From CAZFLM01 sp964519955 (GTDB lineage Bacteria; Armatimonadota; Chthonomonadetes; Chthonomonadales; CAJBBX01): a stretch of 64,000 nt of DNA. Every line of letters starts with the position of its first letter. Within the stretch, counting starts at the first letter, position 1. Where the stretch lies: positions 1-64,000 of the forward strand of contig CAZFLM010000004.1 of assembly GCA_964519955.1 (NCBI GenBank), in the 5' to 3' direction. The position numbers and the translations under genes are program-made. Below the pieces are notes generated by a model, which did no database searches, was not told the DNA's origin, and was given only the letters and a program-made list of their open reading frames with translations. This document shows, in pieces, positions 48,317 through 55,676 of this stretch.

Positions 48317-50020
48317 TTGCTCGTCCTGAAGCGCACGCTGTTGGGCTCCATCCTGCTGAAGCAGGGCGCGGTGACGCAGGAGCAGTTGGATCAGGCTCTG
48401 GCCGAGCAGCGCAGGCAAGGCAACGCGAAGCGCCTCGGCGAGATCCTCCTCGACATGCGAGCCGTGTCCGAGGCCGCCCTGCTCAAGGCCCTCTCCGCAC
48501 AGCTCGAGTGCCCCGTCGTCGACCTGAACGCCGAGCCCCCGGACGCGGATGCGCTCTCCATCGTGCCGAGCGAGTTCGCCCTCCGCCATCAGCTCCTGCC
48601 GCTCCGACAGACCGACCACACGCTCGTCGTCGCGATGGCCGACCCGCTCGACATCCAGTCGATCGACGATCTGCGCCTGCTGACGGGCTTCGAGGTCCAG
48701 GCGCGTCTGGCCAGCCCCACCGATATCCGCCGAGCGGTCGAGCAGCACTACATGAGCCAGATGCTCCAGGACGTGAAGGACCAGGAGCAAGCGGCCGCCG
48801 AGGAAGACAGTCTCGACATCGCCGACCTGCAGAAGATGGCCCGCGAAGAGCTGGTCATCCAGATGGTGAACCTGATCATCAACCAGGCCATCCAGGACCG
48901 CGCGTCGGACATCCACGTCGAGCCCTTCGAGCGGGAGCTGCGCGTGCGCTACCGCATCGACGGAGTCCTCCACGAGCAGAATGCCCCGCCGCGGCGCTAC
49001 CACGCGGCCATCATCTCGCGTATCAAGATCCTGTCGGACATGAACATTGCGGAGCGCCGCCTGCCGCAGGACGGCCGCATGCGCATCCGGGCCGCCGGGC
49101 GCCAGATCGACCTCCGCGTCTCCACGGTGCCGACCCTGTACGGCGAGAGCGCCGTGCTGCGCATCCTGGACAAGCAGACCGCCATGCTCGGCCTGACGGA
49201 GCTTGGCCTGCAAGGGCACATGTACGACCGCTTCCGCCGCCTGATCCAGGAGCCGCATGGGATTATCCTGGTGACGGGCCCCACCGGTTCCGGCAAGACG
49301 ACTACGCTGTACGCTGCGCTGAACGAGATCTACTCGACCGAGAAGAAGATCATCACCATCGAGGACCCGGTCGAGTACCAGCTCAACGGAGTGAACCAGA
49401 TTCAGGTCCACCCGCAGATCGACCTGACCTTCGCGAGCGGCCTGAGGCACATCGTGCGTCAAGACCCGGACATCATCATGGTGGGCGAGATCCGCGACGC
49501 CGAGACGGTGGAGATCGCGGTCCACGCGGCCTTGACCGGGCACCTCGTGTTCAGCACGCTGCACACGAACGACTCGGCGGGCGCCATCAGCCGCTTGCTG
49601 GACATGGGTGCCGAGCCCTACCTGATCGCGTCGTCGCTGATCGGCTGCATCGCCCAGCGCCTCGTTCGCGTCAACTGCCCGCGCTGCAAGCGTCCCGTCG
49701 ACGAGAAGGCCGTCGAGCTGCATGAGATCGGCATCGACCTCAGCGGGATGCAGTCGAACCCGATCCAGGCGGGACCGGGATGCCCCGAGTGCCGTGGCGT
49801 CGGGTTTAAGGGCCGCAGCGGGCTATTCGAGATGCTGACCGTGGACGACACCATCCGCTCGATGATCGTGAAGCGTGAGCCGTCCACGCAGATTAAGCAG
49901 TACGCCATGCAGAACCAGGGCATGACGACGCTCCTCGGCGACGGTCGCCGGCGAGTGCTCAACGGCGATACGACGGTCAAGGAAGTGCTGCGCGTCTGCC
50001 AGCGCGAGGACTTCGAGTAG
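48317..50020 (+). CDS. gspE: Type II secretion/type IV pilus assembly ATPase (GspE/PilB)
   Basis: Cytoplasmic hexameric motor that drives pseudopilus or pilus extension. The 567-residue protein has an N-terminal MshEN domain (LGSILLKQGAVTQEQLDQAL, ADPLDIQSIDDLRLLTGFEV). The ATPase core shows Walker A GPTGSGKTTTLYAAL, the Asp box, Walker B DPDIIMVGEIRDAETVEIA and the His box LVFSTLHTND. A zinc CxxC...CxxC clamp follows (CPRCKRP, CPECRGVGFKGRSG). The start is TTG at 48317, five bases after GGAGG; an in-frame TTG four codons earlier has no ribosome site. It is the first gene of the operon. Confidence 0.95.
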   Translation: MLVLKRTLLGSILLKQGAVTQEQLDQALAEQRRQGNAKRLGEILLDMRAVSEAALLKALSAQLECPVVDLNAEPPDADALSIVPSEFALRHQLLPLRQTDHTLVVAMADPLDIQSIDDLRLLTGFEVQARLASPTDIRRAVEQHYMSQMLQDVKDQEQAAAEEDSLDIADLQKMAREELVIQMVNLIINQAIQDRASDIHVEPFERELRVRYRIDGVLHEQNAPPRRYHAAIISRIKILSDMNIAERRLPQDGRMRIRAAGRQIDLRVSTVPTLYGESAVLRILDKQTAMLGLTELGLQGHMYDRFRRLIQEPHGIILVTGPTGSGKTTTLYAALNEIYSTEKKIITIEDPVEYQLNGVNQIQVHPQIDLTFASGLRHIVRQDPDIIMVGEIRDAETVEIAVHAALTGHLVFSTLHTNDSAGAISRLLDMGAEPYLIASSLIGCIAQRLVRVNCPRCKRPVDEKAVELHEIGIDLSGMQSNPIQAGPGCPECRGVGFKGRSGLFEMLTVDDTIRSMIVKREPSTQIKQYAMQNQGMTTLLGDGRRRVLNGDTTVKEVLRVCQREDFE

Positions 50021-50096
50021 GTCGCCGACAACCACGGCCCTTTGGCTCCCCTCCGTGCAGGATCTCACTCGACACCGAGGCTATCAGTAGATACCG

Positions 50097-51383
50097 ATGC
50101 CAGACTTCCGCTACACCGCGCTGGATCGATCCGGCAAACAAGTGACGGGCACCCTCGCGGGCCGCGACGAGACAGACGCCGCCGCCAAGGTGCGCGCGCT
50201 CGGCTACTTCCCCGTGAGCCTGAAGGGCTCCGGCAACGGGGCGTCCGGCCGCGCCGTCGCCACCATCACCGGCAACAAGACGCGCCCCATCCTCGACAGC
50301 GCCGCACGCTCCGAGACGCCCGCCGCCGAGGTCGTCGACAAGGGGCGTAAGGTCCCGCGGGTCCACATCCTGCTCTTTACGCGAGAGCTGGCTGACCTCA
50401 TCGACGCCGGGCTGCCCATCGATCGCGCCCTCTCGGTGCTGGTGGAGCAAAGCGACAGCGACGAGCTGCGCTCCATGGTCCGGCGCCTGCAGGCCGACAT
50501 TCGCGCGGGCAAGCCGCTCTCGGAGGCCATGACACGGTTCCCGCGCGAGTTCCCGCCGCTCTACGCGAACATGATCAGGGCAGGCGAGATTGCGGGCCAG
50601 CTTCCGAGCGTGATGTCGCGCCTGGCGGACTTCATGGAGAAGGAGCACGTACGCCGGAGCCAGGTCCTGGCCGCTCTGACGTACCCGATGGTGCTCATCA
50701 CCGTAGCGGTCCTCGCCGTCACGTTCCTGCTCACCTTCGTCATCCCGAAGCTGCAGGACGTCTTCAAGGACCTCGGCGCCGCCCTGCCCATGCCGACGCA
50801 GATGCTCATCGGAGCCTCGAAGTTCATCCAGTACCGCTGGTGGGTCATCGCCATCGCCATCGTCGTCGCGGTGGCGGCGTTCCGCGCCTGGGTGGCCACG
50901 CCGGGTGGCAGGCGAACGTTCGACGCGTTCAAGCTGGGCATGCCCCTGGCCGGCATCCTGACCCGCAAGATCATCATGGCCCGCTTCGTGCGGACGCTCG
51001 GCACGCTCCTGGGCGGCGGCGTCCCGATATTGGACTCGCTCGACATCGCCGCCTCGGCCGTCGGCAACACGGTCACCGAAGCCGCCGTGGGCGCCGCGCG
51101 CGACAGCGTCCGCCAGGGCGAGCCGCTGGCCGCCTCGCTCGAGCAGACCGGCGCGTTCGTGCCGCTGGTGGTTCACATGGCCGCCGTCGGCGAGGAAACC
51201 GGCCGCCTGCCCAACATGCTCATCCGCACCAGCGAGACCCTCGACTTCGAGGTCGACAACACCATGCGCCGGCTCACGAGCCTCGTCGAACCCGCCGTCG
51301 TCCTCATGATGGGCGGCTTCGTCGGGTTCGTGGTGCTGTCCATTCTGCTGCCGATCTTCAAGGCGAATACGTTCGTGAAGTAG
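50097..51383 (+). CDS. gspF: Type II secretion/type IV pilus inner-membrane platform protein (GspF/PilC)
   Basis: A 428-residue protein with the N-terminal MPDFRYTALDRSGK and GYFPVSL elements, two GspF domains (FTRELADLIDAGLPIDRAL and FVRTLGTLLGGGVPILDSL) and three TM helices (ALTYPMVLITVAVLAVTFLL, RWWVIAIAIVVAVAAF, LVEPAVVLMMGGFVGFVVLS). It anchors the ATPase and recruits pseudopilins. The normal C-terminus (PIFKANTFVK) is intact, but its stop codon TAG (51381-51383) is the first three bases of a heptamer repeat that belongs to the inserted element. So the insertion falls exactly at the end of the gene and supplies its stop. Confidence 0.95.
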   Translation: MPDFRYTALDRSGKQVTGTLAGRDETDAAAKVRALGYFPVSLKGSGNGASGRAVATITGNKTRPILDSAARSETPAAEVVDKGRKVPRVHILLFTRELADLIDAGLPIDRALSVLVEQSDSDELRSMVRRLQADIRAGKPLSEAMTRFPREFPPLYANMIRAGEIAGQLPSVMSRLADFMEKEHVRRSQVLAALTYPMVLITVAVLAVTFLLTFVIPKLQDVFKDLGAALPMPTQMLIGASKFIQYRWWVIAIAIVVAVAAFRAWVATPGGRRTFDAFKLGMPLAGILTRKIIMARFVRTLGTLLGGGVPILDSLDIAASAVGNTVTEAAVGAARDSVRQGEPLAASLEQTGAFVPLVVHMAAVGEETGRLPNMLIRTSETLDFEVDNTMRRLTSLVEPAVVLMMGGFVGFVVLSILLPIFKANTFVK

Positions 51384-51411
51384 CGAGTAGCGAGCAGCGA
51401 GTAGCGAGTAG
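51381..51411 (+). repeat. Left heptamer array (TAGCGAG x4) of the inserted four-helix-bundle element
   Basis: Four tandem copies of TAGCGAG (third copy CAGCGAG) followed by TAG. It is the inverted complement of the right array at 51836-51866. It provides the gspF stop codon. Confidence 0.95.
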
Positions 51412-51431
51412 GACGGCCCAGGAGGCGGCCC

Positions 51432-51803
51432 GTGCCGGCAACCAGGCGATTCGAGGATCTGGATGTTTGGCGCCGCGCCCATGCGTGGGTGCTTAGCATC
51501 TACCGGTTGACAGAGGCCTTTCCGAAGCACGAGCTGTACGGCCTGACGTCGCAGGTCCGGCGGGCAGCAGTATCGGTACCTACCAACATCGCGGAGGGCT
51601 TCGGCCGCAGGAGCGCAGCCGACAAATCGCGGTTCTACGACATCGCCCATGCGTCGCTCGACGAGTCCCGCTACCTGCTGATGCTGGGGCGCGATCTGGG
51701 ATATGCGGACACAGGGAGCGCTATCCTGGAGGCCGAAGAGGTATCCCGGATGCTCGCCGCATACAACAAGGCCCTACTCGCCGCGCGCGGCTTGGAGCGG
51801 TAG
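51432..51803 (+). CDS. Four-helix-bundle protein of the 23S rRNA intervening-sequence (S23/IVP) family
   Basis: A 123-residue protein that follows the family layout: FEDLDVWRRAHAWVLSIYRLT, then FPKHELYGLTSQVRRAAVSV, PTNIAEGFGRRSAADKSRF and YDIAHASLDESRYLLMLGRDL, with the last helix at EAEEVSRMLAAYNKALLAA. The QxRRAAxSVxxNIAEG signature is exact. Members are encoded inside IVS of 23S rRNA genes, as DGR accessory proteins (Avd) and as stand-alone genes; their function is uncertain but nucleic-acid binding is likely. GTG at 51432 follows GGAGG by six bases. The gene is on the operon strand and would be co-transcribed with gspE-F. Confidence 0.92.
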   Translation: MPATRRFEDLDVWRRAHAWVLSIYRLTEAFPKHELYGLTSQVRRAAVSVPTNIAEGFGRRSAADKSRFYDIAHASLDESRYLLMLGRDLGYADTGSAILEAEEVSRMLAAYNKALLAARGLER

Positions 51804-51835
51804 CCGTCCGACGGTTGTGGTCACCCGTCCTTCAA

Positions 51836-51866
51836 CTCGCTACTCGCTACTCGCTACTCGCTACTC
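51836..51866 (+). repeat. Right heptamer array (CTCGCTA x4), inverted relative to the left array
   Basis: Four perfect copies of CTCGCTA plus CTC. The reverse complement is GAG followed by four TAGCGAG. It ends 18 bases before the gspG start, and its 3' flank AGAGGAGA is the gspG ribosome site. Confidence 0.95.
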
Positions 51867-51884
51867 AGAGGAGATACCCAACCG

Positions 51885-52334
51885 ATGCCCACACTCCGAT
51901 CCCCGCGCCGCTCGGGAGCAAGCGGCTTCACGCTCATCGAGCTGCTTGTCGTGATCATAATCCTGGCGATCCTGGCCGCGGTGGTGATCCCGAACATCAT
52001 CAACCGGACCGGCGATGCCCGAAAGGCCAAGGCGCTGGCCGACATCAGCACCATCGACACGCAGCTCGACGTCTACAAGCTCGATACCGGCGCCTACCCG
52101 ACGACCGATGAAACGCTCGAGGTGCTCGTCAGCAACAAGGCGAACTCGCCGCGCTGGGGAGGCCCGTATCTGAAGAGCGGCCTGCCGGTGGACCCGTGGG
52201 GCCAGGCCTACCAGTACAAGAACCCGGGCGAGCATGGCAACGTGCCGTACGACGTGTTCTCGCCAGGCGAGGATGGACAGCCCGGCACCGCGGACGATAT
52301 TGGCAACTGGGACCTCACGAACTCGAAGAAGTGA
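51885..52334 (+). CDS. gspG: Type II secretion major pseudopilin GspG
   Basis: A 149-residue class III signal-peptide protein. The prepilin site GFTLIELLVVIIILAILAAV is intact, with cleavage after Gly14 and methylation at Phe15, and Glu at position 5 of the mature protein. Downstream it has the GspG hallmarks DISTIDTQLDVYKLDTGAYP, RWGGPYLKSGLPVDPWGQAY and SPGEDGQPGTADDIGNW, the calcium-binding loop of true GspG. This points to a secretion system, not simply a pilus. Its ribosome site AGAGGAGA lies directly after the inserted element, so the element did not disable it. It overlaps the next start (TGATG). Confidence 0.95.
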   Translation: MPTLRSPRRSGASGFTLIELLVVIIILAILAAVVIPNIINRTGDARKAKALADISTIDTQLDVYKLDTGAYPTTDETLEVLVSNKANSPRWGGPYLKSGLPVDPWGQAYQYKNPGEHGNVPYDVFSPGEDGQPGTADDIGNWDLTNSKK

Positions 52335-52897
52335 TGCGAGCACACCGCAGGCGGCACGGCTTCACGTTGATCGAGATGGTCGTCCTGATCATCATCATGG
52401 CGGTCCTCTCGAGCATCGCCGTGCCAACCTACAGCCACTTCAAGGCGCGCATGGAGTTCGCCGCTTCCGTGCGCGAGGTCGTGGGCCTGTTCGCCTACGC
52501 GCGCGATGCCGCTGTGCAGAACGACACCGAATGCACGGTGCACTTCGACGCCCAGAGCGCGACTTTCGTCGTCACCGTGGAGGAGCCGCCGCTGATCAGT
52601 GACGCACCGACGGCGCTGGTGGACACCCAGGACACAGCCCAGAGCGCGCCGGAGTCCCAGAGAGTCGTGCTTGGCGAGGACGTGGCGGTCGGCAACTTCT
52701 CGGTGCAGTCCGTCGACGATCCGCAAGGCACCATCAACCAGACAGGCACCGTCTCGACGGTTGTGTTCCGCCCGAACGGCACTTCGGACGCGGCGCAGTT
52801 TACAATGGCGGCGGTGGAGGGGTTCACGTCTCGGCTCAGCCTGGTGCCGACAACGGGGCTCGTCGTGGTGGCGGATGGTGATGAAGAGACGCCGTAG
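52334..52897 (+). CDS. gspH: Minor pseudopilin, GspH-like
   Basis: A 187-residue prepilin with the N-terminus MRAHRRRHGFTLIEMVVLI, where the peptidase would cleave after Gly9. The GspH/FimT C-terminal domain has alternating strands (RVVLGEDVAVGNFSVQSV, GTVSTVVFRPNGTSDAAQF, LSLVPTTGLVVVADG). ATG shares its first base with the gspG stop. As the minor pseudopilin that follows GspG it should sit in the pseudopilus shaft. FimT/type IV minor pilin is the alternative. Confidence 0.85.
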   Translation: MRAHRRRHGFTLIEMVVLIIIMAVLSSIAVPTYSHFKARMEFAASVREVVGLFAYARDAAVQNDTECTVHFDAQSATFVVTVEEPPLISDAPTALVDTQDTAQSAPESQRVVLGEDVAVGNFSVQSVDDPQGTINQTGTVSTVVFRPNGTSDAAQFTMAAVEGFTSRLSLVPTTGLVVVADGDEETP

Positions 52898-53312
52898 ACA
52901 ACGTGGGTTCACCCTGGTGGAGATGATCGTCGCCACGATCCTGCTCGCTGTGGGCGCGGTGGCGGCGATGATCTGCATCGGCTCCGCCACGCGCGCCGCG
53001 TCCGTCTCGCGCGACTACTCCACCGCCGCGATGATGGCCGAGCAGCGGTTCGCGGAGATCGCGCAGCAGCCCGACCAGTTGCAGGGCGGAACGCAGTCCG
53101 GCGAGTTCGGGGCAGACTATCCTGGATTCGAATGGGAGCAGACGGTCGAGACGACGGACTTCACGGGGCTGGTTCGCGTGACGCTGGTCATCAGGTGGGG
53201 TGGCGGCAGCACGCCCAGGAGCGCCCAGTTCGTCTCATACGCCGAGACGAGCCCGGCCACGTCCAGCACCGACACGTCCGCCACCACGTCCACAGGCACG
53301 AGCACCAACTGA
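52875..53312 (+). CDS. gspI: Minor pseudopilin, GspI-like
   Basis: A 145-residue prepilin. MVMKRRRRQRGFTLVEMIVA shows the cleavage site after Gly11 and Glu at the fifth mature position. LAVGAVAAMICIGSATRAASV continues the N-helix, and the C-terminal half has a short strand-rich domain with EWEQTVETTDFTGLVRVTL and a Thr/Ser-rich tail. It overlaps gspH by 23 bases and the next gene by one base (TGATG). A second in-frame ATG two codons in (52881) is an equally possible start. GspI is the tip component by position; PilV is the alternative. Confidence 0.8.
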   Translation: MVMKRRRRQRGFTLVEMIVATILLAVGAVAAMICIGSATRAASVSRDYSTAAMMAEQRFAEIAQQPDQLQGGTQSGEFGADYPGFEWEQTVETTDFTGLVRVTLVIRWGGGSTPRSAQFVSYAETSPATSSTDTSATTSTGTSTN

Positions 53313-54115
53313 TGCGCCACCGAGGTCGGCACAACCTGGCCTACACGCTCATCGAGATGCTGATCGCGCTCGTGATGTTCGCGGTCATCACCGTCGCGAC
53401 GGGCTTCATCCTGACCGGCGCCATCCGAGCACGCGAGGCCACGCAAGCCCGCGTCGACGAAGCGACGGAGATGCGCTCCCTCTTCGGCACGCTGGGCCGG
53501 GACCTTCGCGCCACGTTCGTGGTGGCCAACGGGGCCAACTCGTACTTCGTGGCGCCCGGCAACGGGAGCGGCACCATTCTGACGTTCACGACGATGGCAT
53601 CGCGGATCGCGCTCGACCCCGCAACCGACGCGGCCGGGCCCACCGCCGCCACTGGCGCCGCGCGGCCGCAGTCCGACGTCTGGCTCGTGAGCTACGTGTT
53701 CAACCCGGAGACAGGCGTGCTGGACCGCTGCGTGACGCGCGTCCCGAACCCGGACACCATCCCGCAGGAGCAAGTGCTGGTCACCGAGGTAGCGCGGAAC
53801 CTGAGGTCGATCGAGGTCGTTTTCCCCGACCCCGTGAACGGAGACCGCTCCGACTGGAACTACATGGTGGATACGAGCACGACCGCCACGGGATCCGGCT
53901 CCGGCTCGACCGGCGCCACCTCGTCGGTCACCCAGACGACCGACACCACGCTGCCCACGTCCGTGCAGATCACGGTGGTGCGCGACAGCAAGACCGGCAG
54001 TCCGGTGTCCCAGACGTTCACGGTGGCGCTGATGAACAGCACGCCGCAGCCCGCCGGCCAGAAGCCGGCCACGACGACGACCACCGGCACCAGCGGCACG
54101 GGCGCCGGCTCATAA
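53312..54115 (+). CDS. gspJ: Minor pseudopilin, GspJ-like
   Basis: A 267-residue prepilin, longer than usual. MRHRGRHNLAYTLIEMLIAL has Ala instead of Gly at the peptidase cleavage position (Ala10, before Tyr11 and the conserved TLIE), which is a tolerated but less common residue. The mature part shows the GspJ domain (ARVDEATEMRSLFGTLGRDL, TTMASRIALDPATDAAG, VWLVSYVFNPETGVLDRC). A Ser/Gly/Thr-rich stretch and a Thr-rich tail follow. It starts in the stop codon of gspI. It should belong to the GspIJK tip. Confidence 0.82.
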   Translation: MRHRGRHNLAYTLIEMLIALVMFAVITVATGFILTGAIRAREATQARVDEATEMRSLFGTLGRDLRATFVVANGANSYFVAPGNGSGTILTFTTMASRIALDPATDAAGPTAATGAARPQSDVWLVSYVFNPETGVLDRCVTRVPNPDTIPQEQVLVTEVARNLRSIEVVFPDPVNGDRSDWNYMVDTSTTATGSGSGSTGATSSVTQTTDTTLPTSVQITVVRDSKTGSPVSQTFTVALMNSTPQPAGQKPATTTTTGTSGTGAGS

Positions 54116-54194
54116 CGAGGCACGCAGACTCCGGGCACTCGCGCCCGGTCGATCAAGAGCAGTCCGGCCAGGCCCACTGCCAAGGCACAGGCGG

Positions 54195-55676
54195 ATGCGT
54201 AACCGCAGACAACACAACCGAGAGAGACGCGCGTCGGGACAGGCCCTCGTGCCCGTCCTGTTCGTCGTCGTCATCCTCACCGCGCTCGCCGTGACACTCT
54301 CGTCGTCGGCGCGCCGCGATGTGCGTGCGGCCGCCAACTTCGTGCAGAACGAGCAGGTCGCCCGCATCGCGCGGGGCGCGATCCTGTACGCGGCCTACGA
54401 GCTGCAGACCGCCACGAACAACGGGGCGCAGCCGCCGCAGCTCAGTCCGCCCCCCGACACCGACAGCAACGGGTGGACGCAACTCGGCGACGGCTGGTAC
54501 AAGGTCGAGATCATCGACACGGCGAGCCGCCTGAACATCAACACGGCGACCGGCGCGCAGATCGCTGCGCTGCCCGGCATCGCCGACGATGCGTCCATCG
54601 CCGCGGCCATCGTGGACTGGCGCGATGCAGACGACACGGTTGGGACGCTCGCGGTGTCGTCTGGCTCGTTCACCGGCGCCGAGTCGGACTACTACCCGAC
54701 TCTCGACCCGCCGTACAACGCCAAGAACGCGCCGTTCGACACGGTCGATGAGCTGCTCCTCGTGCGCGGCGTCACCCCCACCCTCCTGTATGGCCAGGCC
54801 GGAGTGGCGAACGCGCCAGGCGCGGCCTCAGGTGAAGTCGCGGACGACGAGCTGGACTTCCGCTCACGGGCGGCATCCAGACAGAGCGCAACGAGCGCCA
54901 CACTCCCGACCGACACAAGCACCACCAGCTCTACGCCGCTGTGCGAGATGGTGACCACCTATTCGAAGGAACTGAATGTCGCCGCGGACGGCACGCAGCG
55001 TCTGAACATGAAGACAGCAACGGCGGAACAGATGGTCAGCCAGTTGGGCCTCGACGCAACCCTCGCTCAGCGCCTGGTGCAGTGGCGCCAGCAGAGCGGC
55101 AACACGCTGAACTCCATCTCCGATCTGCTCAACGTGTCGGGCTTCACGCGCACGGTCATGCAGCAGATCGGCGACAAGATCAAGATGTCCGACTCGCAAA
55201 CGCGGGACGGCGTCATCAACATCAACACCGCGCCTGCGGAGGTCCTCGCGACCATCCCGAAGGTCGACTCGACCATCTACAACGCGATAATCCAGGCTCG
55301 CGAGAGCGGAACAGTCTTCACGGGCATGAACGATCTGTTCGCGCTGACCAGCCTGAGTCGCACACAGTTGCAGACACTTGTGGACTCGGTGTGTACGAAG
55401 TCGTCGGTCTACCTCGTGCGCGTGAAGGTCCGGTTGAAGGGCAGCCCGCGCATCTACGCCGCTCAGGCGCTCGTCGAGATCGCGCCAGACACTTCGCAGT
55501 CCACGACCAGCACAACGTCCGGTTCGACGACGGGCGCCACGTCCGCGACGAGCGAGACGACGACGCCCACACCCATCATCATGCAGTGGCGCGAGGTTGC
55601 CAGGCGGCCCGGCTGGAGCAGTTGGGTGGCGCCGCCGAACTACTCGACCTCGGGAGGTACCGTTGCCAATCCGTGA
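54195..55676 (+). CDS. gspK: Type II secretion minor pseudopilin/tip protein GspK
   Basis: A 493-residue protein, the largest pseudopilin. The N-terminus (GQALVPVLFVVVILTALAVT) has the GspK form of the prepilin helix, without Glu5. Two SAM-like helix-hairpin-helix domains follow with LNINTATGAQIAALPGI, VDWRDADDTVGT and DELLLVRGVTP, then ININTAPAEVLATIPKVD. It ends in a Thr/Ser-rich tail. It caps the GspI-GspJ heterodimer. A 79-base gap to gspJ holds no gene. It overlaps the next gene by 14 bases. Confidence 0.9.
   Translation: MRNRRQHNRERRASGQALVPVLFVVVILTALAVTLSSSARRDVRAAANFVQNEQVARIARGAILYAAYELQTATNNGAQPPQLSPPPDTDSNGWTQLGDGWYKVEIIDTASRLNINTATGAQIAALPGIADDASIAAAIVDWRDADDTVGTLAVSSGSFTGAESDYYPTLDPPYNAKNAPFDTVDELLLVRGVTPTLLYGQAGVANAPGAASGEVADDELDFRSRAASRQSATSATLPTDTSTTSSTPLCEMVTTYSKELNVAADGTQRLNMKTATAEQMVSQLGLDATLAQRLVQWRQQSGNTLNSISDLLNVSGFTRTVMQQIGDKIKMSDSQTRDGVININTAPAEVLATIPKVDSTIYNAIIQARESGTVFTGMNDLFALTSLSRTQLQTLVDSVCTKSSVYLVRVKVRLKGSPRIYAAQALVEIAPDTSQSTTSTTSGSTTGATSATSETTTPTPIIMQWREVARRPGWSSWVAPPNYSTSGGTVANP

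Larger units (their letters stand above)
51381..51866 (+). mobile_element. IVS-like element: four-helix-bundle gene between inverted heptamer arrays
   Basis: A 486-base module that consists of one S23/IVP-family gene and two flanking arrays of TAGCGAG in opposite orientation. RNA from it would fold into a stem of about 28-31 bp with a single mismatch, closing a ~420-base loop with the gene inside. This is the same design as the intervening sequences that interrupt 23S rRNA genes, whose stems are cut by RNase III. Here it sits in the secretion operon between gspF and gspG. Mobility is inferred from the precise placement; no transposase is present. Confidence 0.7.

Noticed and set aside
51381..51866. 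The heptamer arrays as a CRISPR or minisatellite
   Set aside because: Units are contiguous seven-base repeats with no spacers, and the two arrays are inverted relative to each other, unlike a CRISPR array.
52020..52060. Possible frameshift in gspG because of nearby overlapping frames
   Set aside because: The gspG frame is continuous from prepilin signal to calcium loop and ends in a normal TGATG overlap.
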